This document shows positions 5,707 through 5,711 of a stretch of DNA of 5,711 bases, piece by piece. Numbering within the stretch: position 1 is the stretch's first letter; every line of letters starts with the position of its first letter. The position numbers and the translations under genes were made by a program. Source of the stretch: JACDAS01 sp046262415 (GTDB lineage Bacteria; Actinomycetota; Thermoleophilia; Gaiellales; Gaiellaceae); contig JBHEMU010000131.1 of assembly GCA_046262415.1 (NCBI GenBank), forward strand, positions 1 to 5,711, read 5' to 3'. The notes beneath the pieces were generated by a model. It was not told the DNA's origin and ran no database searches. It worked only from the letters and a program-made list of their open reading frames with translations.

Positions 5707-5711
5707 TGCTC

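Overview
This window is a GC-rich, single-direction (+ strand) run of conserved bacterial housekeeping genes. In order: the 3' end of tsf (elongation factor Ts), pyrH (UMP kinase), frr (ribosome recycling factor), uppS (isoprenyl diphosphate synthase), cdsA (CDP-diacylglycerol synthase), a 298-bp gap filled by a three-copy tandem repeat, dxr (DXP reductoisomerase) and rseP (site-2 intramembrane protease). I see no tRNA, rRNA, CRISPR array, insertion sequence or phage gene.

The likely source is a high-GC bacterium, probably an actinobacterium. The strong G/C preference at third codon positions and the two GTG starts fit this. Keeping uppS between frr and cdsA, together with the UMP kinase, DXR and RseP sequence styles, makes a deep-branching class such as Thermoleophilia my best guess. 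That placement is inference, not something the sequence proves.

Layout: positions 1-3132 are tightly packed. tsf and pyrH are separated by 4 nt, pyrH/frr and uppS/cdsA overlap by ATGA, and frr and uppS are 22 nt apart. This looks like one translationally coupled operon. Positions 3133-3430 form the only real gap, and almost all of it is three ~96-bp direct repeats with internal palindromes; the array begins inside the cdsA stop codon and ends about 10 nt before the dxr start. Positions 3431-5700 hold dxr and rseP, again joined by an ATGA overlap. The last 11 bases carry a purine-rich stretch that could be the ribosome binding site of the next gene.

The genes join translation (EF-Ts, RRF) and pyrimidine nucleotide supply (UMP kinase) to envelope building. 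DXR commits carbon to the MEP isoprenoid pathway, UppS turns isoprenoid precursors into the long-chain lipid carrier for cell-wall glycans, CdsA activates phosphatidate for phospholipids, and RseP cuts membrane-embedded regulators. This is a known conserved neighbourhood, not a new system. The least explained element is the palindromic repeat array between cdsA and dxr. Next come a DXR whose NADPH-binding domain is about 33 residues shorter than the E. coli enzyme, and an ~80-residue charged, helix-like insertion in RseP.
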